Positions 43,974 to 48,947 of a DNA stretch of 48,947 bases are shown piece by piece (the stretch's first letter is position 1; the number at the start of each line of letters is the position of its first letter). The stretch spans positions 1-48,947 of the forward strand of contig JAHRVC010000228.1 in the NCBI GenBank assembly GCA_019090885.1. Reading direction: 5' to 3'. This DNA comes from Marinosulfonomonas sp. Its GTDB lineage: Bacteria; Pseudomonadota; Alphaproteobacteria; Rhodobacterales; Rhodobacteraceae. Position numbers and translations under genes: made by a program. The notes beneath the pieces were generated by a model. The model was not told the DNA's origin. It made no database searches and worked only from the letters and a program-made list of their open reading frames with translations.

Positions 43974-46900
43974 TTAGGTGTATGCCCGAGAAGTGTGTGT
44001 GGATGCGTATTGGTTCTCAAAGAACTTAAACAGCTCATCAGTTTTCACACCCAATGCGTCGTCGTCGTACTTCGATGCCGGAAGGCCGGTTCGCTCGTCA
44101 TAGAGTAGATCGTAAATCTCCTGCCTAAGCCCGTCTCTGGTGGCCTGTTTCAAAAACACGTCCTGCACGTCTTCAATTTTGCGTTGAATAGCTTTCAGCA
44201 GTTCAACAGATGCCGATTTGATTTGCCGGATTTCCTCTTTGGTCAGGTCCTCACGAACCAACAAATCGAAGACAGGTTTTTGGTCTGGCGTTAATCCGAG
44301 AGCGACATGGGCTTGCGCTTCACCTTCCATCTCTGTCGTGAGGCGCATTAGAGCTTCAAACGTGGCCTCGATTGTATTCTTGTCTTTTTCTTCGTTGTAC
44401 TCGGAAACGATCTTATCGAAGCGTTCCTGAAAGTCATTCAGCGTAGGGTTATCTGCCAGCATCTTGGCAAGGCGCTTTTGAATGACACTTCGCATGTCCT
44501 GCACATCGCTGGCCTTGCGATCACTCTTAGCGAACTCCTTGCGCAGAAGCTCAAAGTTGACCTTTGATATGTCGAATATGCGTTCTTCCTCGCGGTCAGC
44601 TTTAATATTGATGGCTTCCGCAACTATAGCATTCAGCTTCTGAATGATTGCTGCGGTATCCGCTTCGGCCTTGTCCTCCTGCAACGAGCTGTAGATATAG
44701 TTGATGGCTTGGTAGTCGGGTTTGTAGGTTTCGACCTGCGCGAATGTCAGACACGCCTTGTACTTGCGAAATACTGCGCGAGCGGTGATTTCGAAGCCCT
44801 TTCGCGTCTCGTCGTTGGTGTTGATAAGTTCTTTCGCGTCCTTGAGAGTTTTCAGCTTGTCAAACCCTGTGGCTGTCTTCATTCGGTCGAGGTCATAGCC
44901 TTCATCTTGCAGACGCTCACGCACTAGTCCGATAGCCTCGGCCAGCTCTTCAAGCAGTTTGTCATCGGGGTTGAGCGGATCGACTTCTGGGCCTTCGCCT
45001 TCGCCGCCACCTCCAACTGGCCCCTCACCTGTGTGGCCTGCGAAGGTGGCGAGTGCCTTTCGCAAATTTTTCAAGATGCCGCAGTAATCCACGATCAGCC
45101 CGTTGTTCTTGCCCTCTTTGACGCGATTGGCGCGGGCAATGGCCTGCATCAGCGTATGGGCTTGCAACGGTTTGTCTAGATATAGCGTTGAAAGAGACGG
45201 CACGTCGAAACCCGTCAGCCACATCGCACACACAATCACGATGCGAAAAGGGTGATCATCACGTTTGAAGGCGGTCTCCACATCCAAACGTTTTTCAACT
45301 TCGCGTCCGCCGACAAATTCCTTGACCGTGAACCCGTCCTTCATCCGCTTCCTGTGAGGGATGATGTCCAAGCCCCAGTCTTTGAATTTCTTCACTTCAT
45401 TCTGTTCATCACTAACGACAACCGCCATTTGAGTCTCGCGCATCCACTCAAGTTGTCGCCCCCGAATGATCCCTTCCTGATCATCCGTGACGGTCTTCAA
45501 CTCTTGTTCCAGAGCGTCTATGCGGGCCTGCCACGCCTCCTGAATGTAGTTAAACATGCGGACTGCCGTGACCTTGTCGATGGCCACGAACATGCCCTTG
45601 CCGCTCTCCCAATTCGTCGCGAAATGCCAAGCAAAGTCGTCGGCCACATGGCGTAGCCGTGGTTCGGCAGTGACAACATGGTATTCGCGCCTAAGATCGT
45701 CTGACAGCTTGGCTGCAACGTCGGGGTCGTCGATCTCAGCGTCTGCAATGGCTTCAGCCAGTTTTTCGTTCAGCCCGTTACCAGAAACCTGAAGCTTGTC
45801 GCCCCGCGCATCATAGAACAGCGGTAGCGTCGCACCGTCTTGGATGGCATCCTGAAAGTCGTAGGTGGACAGATAAGCGCCGAAAACTTGCTTGGTGATC
45901 TCGTCGTTAGCAAAGAGCGGGGTGCCGGTGAAGCCGATGAAACTGGCATTGGGCAGACCTTTCCGCATGTTTAGCGCCAAAGTGCCGTACTGTGTGCGAT
46001 GGGCCTCATCGGTCATCACGATCACGTTGTTGCGCTCCGAATAGACGCCACCTTCTGCTTCTGCGTCAGTGAATTTCTGGATCATCGCAAAGACGACCTT
46101 TTTCTGCTGACCAAGCAGTTCGCGAGTGTTTTTGGCCGAAGCCGCACGGCAGGGGTCTTTGTCGTTATTGGCCAACCCTACCGAGGCGAACGTCTTGTAA
46201 ATCTGATTGTCCAGATCGGTTCGGTCGGTCAGCACAAGGAAGGTGTAGTCGCCGCCAAGCTTTCGATGGACTTTCTGGGTAAACAGTGCCATCGAGAACG
46301 ACTTGCCCGATCCTTGCGTGTGCCAGAACACGCCCAGCTTGCCGTTCAGGCTCTCGCGCTTTTTCACGGCCTCAACCGCCCGGTTCACACCAAGATATTG
46401 GTGGTTCTTGGCAAGAATTTTTGCGGGGCCGTTGGCCGTATCCGCATACAGGATGAAGTTCTCGAACAAGTCCAGAAATCGCCGCTTATCGCAGACGATC
46501 TTCAGCAACGCCTCCATCGGCAGCATATCGTCGCGCCGGTCGCCTTCATCCAGCTTCAGCCAATCCGCGAAATGCTCATACTCCGCGCTGATCGATCCCA
46601 TCTTGGCCTGTTCGCCGTTGCCCAGAATGACCATCGCGTTGAAATGGAACAGATGAGGGACGGTGTCTTTGTAGTCGCTCAGGTTCTCGTTATAGGCGCG
46701 GCGCAGGTCTTTGTCGGGACGCTTCAGCTCGCAAAACATCAGCGGCAAACCGTTGACGAAGCCGATGATGTCCGCCCGCCGCCTGTGGGCATAACCACGT
46801 ATCCACATTTCCCGCACACATAGGAAATCGTTGTTCTCGGGCGTGTCATAGTCGAACACCAGCAGCCGTTCGATTTTCTGTTCGCCATTCTGGCGGAACT

Positions 46901-47213
46901 TCACCTTCACCCCGTCGCGGATCAGCTGATATTTGTCCTGATTGATGCGGATCAGGGATTGAGAGCCGAAGATGTCCGTGATCTCGCGCAGGGCTTGTTT
47001 GTAGGCCACATCAGGCAGGCCGGGGTTCAACTTAACCAATGCCTCGGACAGATAGCGGGTCAGCACCGCATCTTTGTCAGAGCGTCGCCCTAGCGTGCCC
47101 TCGACGCCAAAGGTCTCGCGGTTCCACGCCATGACAGAGCGCCAGCCGTGCACATCGTGCAAATAGTCGGCCATGGTTGTCTGGACCAAATGGTCTTCGG
47201 TGAAATCATTCAT
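43974..47213 (-). CDS. hsdR: Type I restriction enzyme, R subunit
   Basis: A 1079-residue motor and nuclease subunit. The N-terminal nuclease domain has D148 in RRADIIGF and E162-x-K164 in FCELKRP (PD-ExK type). The helicase part has Walker A TQGSGKS at 299-305, DEAH at 402-405 in MTDEAHRTQYG, motif III GFTGTPL, and motif VI QAIARANRV. The C-terminal third is the helical region that binds the HsdM2S core. The gene is intact and of normal length. It is the last gene of the hsdM-hsdS-hsdR operon, starting 15 bp after the hsdS stop. With HsdS and HsdM it cuts unmethylated foreign DNA after ATP-driven translocation. Confidence 0.95.
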   Translation of the reverse strand: MNDFTEDHLVQTTMADYLHDVHGWRSVMAWNRETFGVEGTLGRRSDKDAVLTRYLSEALVKLNPGLPDVAYKQALREITDIFGSQSLIRINQDKYQLIRDGVKVKFRQNGEQKIERLLVFDYDTPENNDFLCVREMWIRGYAHRRRADIIGFVNGLPLMFCELKRPDKDLRRAYNENLSDYKDTVPHLFHFNAMVILGNGEQAKMGSISAEYEHFADWLKLDEGDRRDDMLPMEALLKIVCDKRRFLDLFENFILYADTANGPAKILAKNHQYLGVNRAVEAVKKRESLNGKLGVFWHTQGSGKSFSMALFTQKVHRKLGGDYTFLVLTDRTDLDNQIYKTFASVGLANNDKDPCRAASAKNTRELLGQQKKVVFAMIQKFTDAEAEGGVYSERNNVIVMTDEAHRTQYGTLALNMRKGLPNASFIGFTGTPLFANDEITKQVFGAYLSTYDFQDAIQDGATLPLFYDARGDKLQVSGNGLNEKLAEAIADAEIDDPDVAAKLSDDLRREYHVVTAEPRLRHVADDFAWHFATNWESGKGMFVAIDKVTAVRMFNYIQEAWQARIDALEQELKTVTDDQEGIIRGRQLEWMRETQMAVVVSDEQNEVKKFKDWGLDIIPHRKRMKDGFTVKEFVGGREVEKRLDVETAFKRDDHPFRIVIVCAMWLTGFDVPSLSTLYLDKPLQAHTLMQAIARANRVKEGKNNGLIVDYCGILKNLRKALATFAGHTGEGPVGGGGEGEGPEVDPLNPDDKLLEELAEAIGLVRERLQDEGYDLDRMKTATGFDKLKTLKDAKELINTNDETRKGFEITARAVFRKYKACLTFAQVETYKPDYQAINYIYSSLQEDKAEADTAAIIQKLNAIVAEAINIKADREEERIFDISKVNFELLRKEFAKSDRKASDVQDMRSVIQKRLAKMLADNPTLNDFQERFDKIVSEYNEEKDKNTIEATFEALMRLTTEMEGEAQAHVALGLTPDQKPVFDLLVREDLTKEEIRQIKSASVELLKAIQRKIEDVQDVFLKQATRDGLRQEIYDLLYDERTGLPASKYDDDALGVKTDELFKFFENQYASTHTSRAYT

Positions 47214-47228
47214 TTGAAAATACTACAC

Positions 47229-48476
47229 TTATACGGGAATGCGTCCATCCATGAGACGTGGGAGAAGAAGGTCGCGGGCTTTGGTGAGTTGTTCATTCTG
47301 TTCAATTAGCAATCCACATTGTCTTGCGATTGGATGGATGCGAGCTATCCACTCTGCCTGTGCTTCCTCATTAGGCAGCGTAATTTCAAAACCTCGGAAC
47401 TCACGAAGGATGATCCTAGGTAGAGCTGCACCAGATACATAGCCTTTCATGCGTTCTTTGATATGAGGATCACGCAATGTGAAACTTAAATATTGTGGGT
47501 CAATCCTATCATTGGGCCGCAATATCGCAATCGATGACAGAATAACTAGGTCGATCTCCTTTTGAATGACGAAGCAATGCTTCAAGTAACTGCCATCCTT
47601 TGCAATCAGAACATCATTCAAAAGCGGCTTACAATCGGCCTTGACCAACTGGTCAAAGTCATCGCTGCCTATCTGCCGACAACCTTTCGTTTCTATGCCC
47701 CAATCGCGCATGTCTTTGACTGAAGCCATCGGTAGACCTTCGTCAACCGATTTGGGGCTTGCATGTGAGCCGTCAGTTATTCTTGTGCAAACATCTTCGA
47801 GTTTCACCCGTTCCCAGCCCTCTGGCAGCCCATCGACAAAGTTTGCTGTCTCATGGCCGGGAAAGCGGAAATGGACGAACCATTCGCGGTAGAGTAGCCG
47901 CACCGCCTGCTCCAACAACGCAATCCGCCGTCGGTTGTTCTGGATCAGGTCGTCATAGGCAGAGAGGATCGCCGCAATGCGCGTTTGCGTTGCCAACGAG
48001 ATCAATGGCAATTTGACACTCTCGACATCGGTTGGACTAATGTTCGCTTGATTGGCTGCGCCACTTGCATTCAATGCAAGTGCATACGTAACTTCTTTTT
48101 GTCTCAAGAAATAATATAGAAATGCTTGATCCAAAGACGCTGGGTCATGAATTACGACCCGAGCTGCACGTTGGTTCAACAGGGCTACTGAATCGTGCCT
48201 GTATCGGGCTACTCTGCCGACGACCGAGTTTGGTTGGGAAACATGGGAACCAGTGAGCGAGATCATTACGTCGCCTTCCCGGACGTGGTACCTGTCAGGG
48301 ACAGTTAGAAAATCTTTTGGGAGGAATTGGGCGTTCTCAAGAATGACGTGTTCATGTTTGATGTTAGCAATCTTCACGACTGGTACGCCGGACTCAATAA
48401 AATCCTTGGACTTAAACGCGTAGCCAGAAATTACTTTTGCGAAATCACCTAATGATTGCTGTTCTGCGATACTCAT
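47229..48476 (-). CDS. hsdS: Type I restriction enzyme specificity subunit
   Basis: A 415-residue DNA-recognition subunit with two target-recognition domains, each followed by a conserved coiled-coil spacer. The first recognition domain spans about 1-160, and its spacer (TQTRIAAILSAYDDLIQNNR) leads into LYREWF. The second begins at GLPEGWERVKLEDVC, and its spacer ends ITKARDL-like (NEQLTKARDLLLPRLMDG). The two domains read the two halves of a split target site, which cannot be predicted from sequence alone. Its start overlaps the hsdM stop by 4 bp (ATGA). Confidence 0.93.
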   Translation of the reverse strand: MSIAEQQSLGDFAKVISGYAFKSKDFIESGVPVVKIANIKHEHVILENAQFLPKDFLTVPDRYHVREGDVMISLTGSHVSQPNSVVGRVARYRHDSVALLNQRAARVVIHDPASLDQAFLYYFLRQKEVTYALALNASGAANQANISPTDVESVKLPLISLATQTRIAAILSAYDDLIQNNRRRIALLEQAVRLLYREWFVHFRFPGHETANFVDGLPEGWERVKLEDVCTRITDGSHASPKSVDEGLPMASVKDMRDWGIETKGCRQIGSDDFDQLVKADCKPLLNDVLIAKDGSYLKHCFVIQKEIDLVILSSIAILRPNDRIDPQYLSFTLRDPHIKERMKGYVSGAALPRIILREFRGFEITLPNEEAQAEWIARIHPIARQCGLLIEQNEQLTKARDLLLPRLMDGRIPV

Positions 48477-48947
48477 ACAATCAGCTCTTCAAAATTCTTG
48501 GCGATGGTATCGGCCAGCTCTGCCGCTTCGGCGTTCAATGTTTCGATCTCAAGGTGGATATCCTTGATCGTCTCTTCAAAATCAAAGTCCTCATCATCCA
48601 CTTCGGGTGCCACACCCACATAGCGCCCCGGCGTCAGGCTGTAGTCATTGGCGGCGAGTTCCTCTTGATCCACCAGTTTGACCAGCCCCTCCACATTCCG
48701 CAGCTTGCCTTCTGGGAAACGCGACAACAGCCATTCTGCCTGCCCCTCGAAATAGCGAGCGCGTTTCAACGTTCCGGTCACCGTCAGATGTACATCAGGA
48801 TCGCCCGTCAACGGCCCCCGCGCCTCGGCAATCACGGAGAGAAGCTTTTTCCCTTCAGCGGCTTTCTCGCCCCCTGCAATCGCGGCCTCCTGCGCCTTTT
48901 GCACCAGCTTGGCCAGATGGTCGATTTCCTTGATCAACGCCTTGGCC
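48473..48947 (-). CDS. hsdM: Type I restriction enzyme methylase subunit, C-terminal part
   Basis: Only the last 158 or so codons are in the window; the gene continues past the right edge. The visible part has NDYSLTPGRYVGVAPEV, the conserved block near the end of HsdM, followed by an acidic helical tail (FDFEETIKDIHLEIETLNAEA) that contacts HsdS. The methylase motifs (DPPY/NPPF and SAM loop) would lie outside. It is first in the hsdM-hsdS-hsdR operon and makes N6-methyladenine at the site chosen by HsdS. Confidence 0.9.
   Translation of the reverse strand, partial: AKALIKEIDHLAKLVQKAQEAAIAGGEKAAEGKKLLSVIAEARGPLTGDPDVHLTVTGTLKRARYFEGQAEWLLSRFPEGKLRNVEGLVKLVDQEELAANDYSLTPGRYVGVAPEVDDEDFDFEETIKDIHLEIETLNAEAAELADTIAKNFEELIV

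Noticed and set aside
45999-46823. A 274-codon plus-strand frame
   Set aside because: Antisense to hsdR, which has all helicase and nuclease motifs in the other frame.
1-48947. CRISPR arrays, prophage or integrase genes
   Set aside because: No regularly spaced direct repeats, Cas-like proteins, phage structural genes or tyrosine recombinases are visible anywhere in the window.

Overview
The window looks like chromosomal DNA of a marine alphaproteobacterium of the Rhodobacteraceae (Roseobacter group). This rests on family-level recognition, since no database search was possible. The supporting signs are a purC-purS-purQ set with a zeta-type (DUF1476) gene beside it, a betaine-homocysteine-methyltransferase-like gene clustered with a corrinoid protein and DUF1638, a purM-purN-rnd run, moderately high GC with strong codon bias, and a DctD-type regulator without the sigma-54 contact motif.

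Layout. 1-478 holds nothing I recognise. 479-2256 is a small redox module: a DUF1772 membrane protein and a flavodoxin-fold quinone reductase (broken by a one-base frameshift) face a TetR regulator across a perfect 32-bp palindrome. 2282-5376 encodes a DctB/DctD two-component pair. 5420-7128 is purC-purS-purQ. 7289-12752 holds the zeta-type gene, then a methyl-transfer cluster (homocysteine methyltransferase, radical SAM protein, B12-binding corrinoid protein, small membrane protein, DUF1638), sufE and a lipoprotein. 12749-15606 is rnd, purN and purM, followed by a tRNA with a CAT anticodon.

16172-40543 is a roughly 24-kb surface polysaccharide (capsule/K-antigen) locus. It has two P-loop sulfotransferases, four glycosyltransferase genes (one a large two-domain fusion), a complete inner-membrane ABC export set (KpsE-, KpsT- and KpsM-like), two KpsS-like capsule proteins, an SDR reductase, a methyltransferase, an alpha-oxoamine synthase and a 2337-residue fully reducing type I polyketide/fatty-acid synthase. 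The synthase, oxoamine synthase, SDR and KpsS-like set matches the Sinorhizobium rkpA, rkpG, rkpH and rkpJ genes. I infer that the first three make an amino-lipid, possibly sphingoid-like, that anchors or primes a sulfated capsule exported by the Kps-type transporter. This is the most interesting system in the window.

40544-41434 is a worn region with a putative operator for the synthase, an IS5-type transposase remnant and a tandem repeat. Then come an EnvZ-like sensor kinase with no adjacent response regulator, a divergent metallo-beta-lactamase-fold hydrolase, and tRNA-Asn with a strong terminator. A type I restriction-modification operon (hsdM-hsdS-hsdR, minus strand) fills the rest, and hsdM runs off the right edge.
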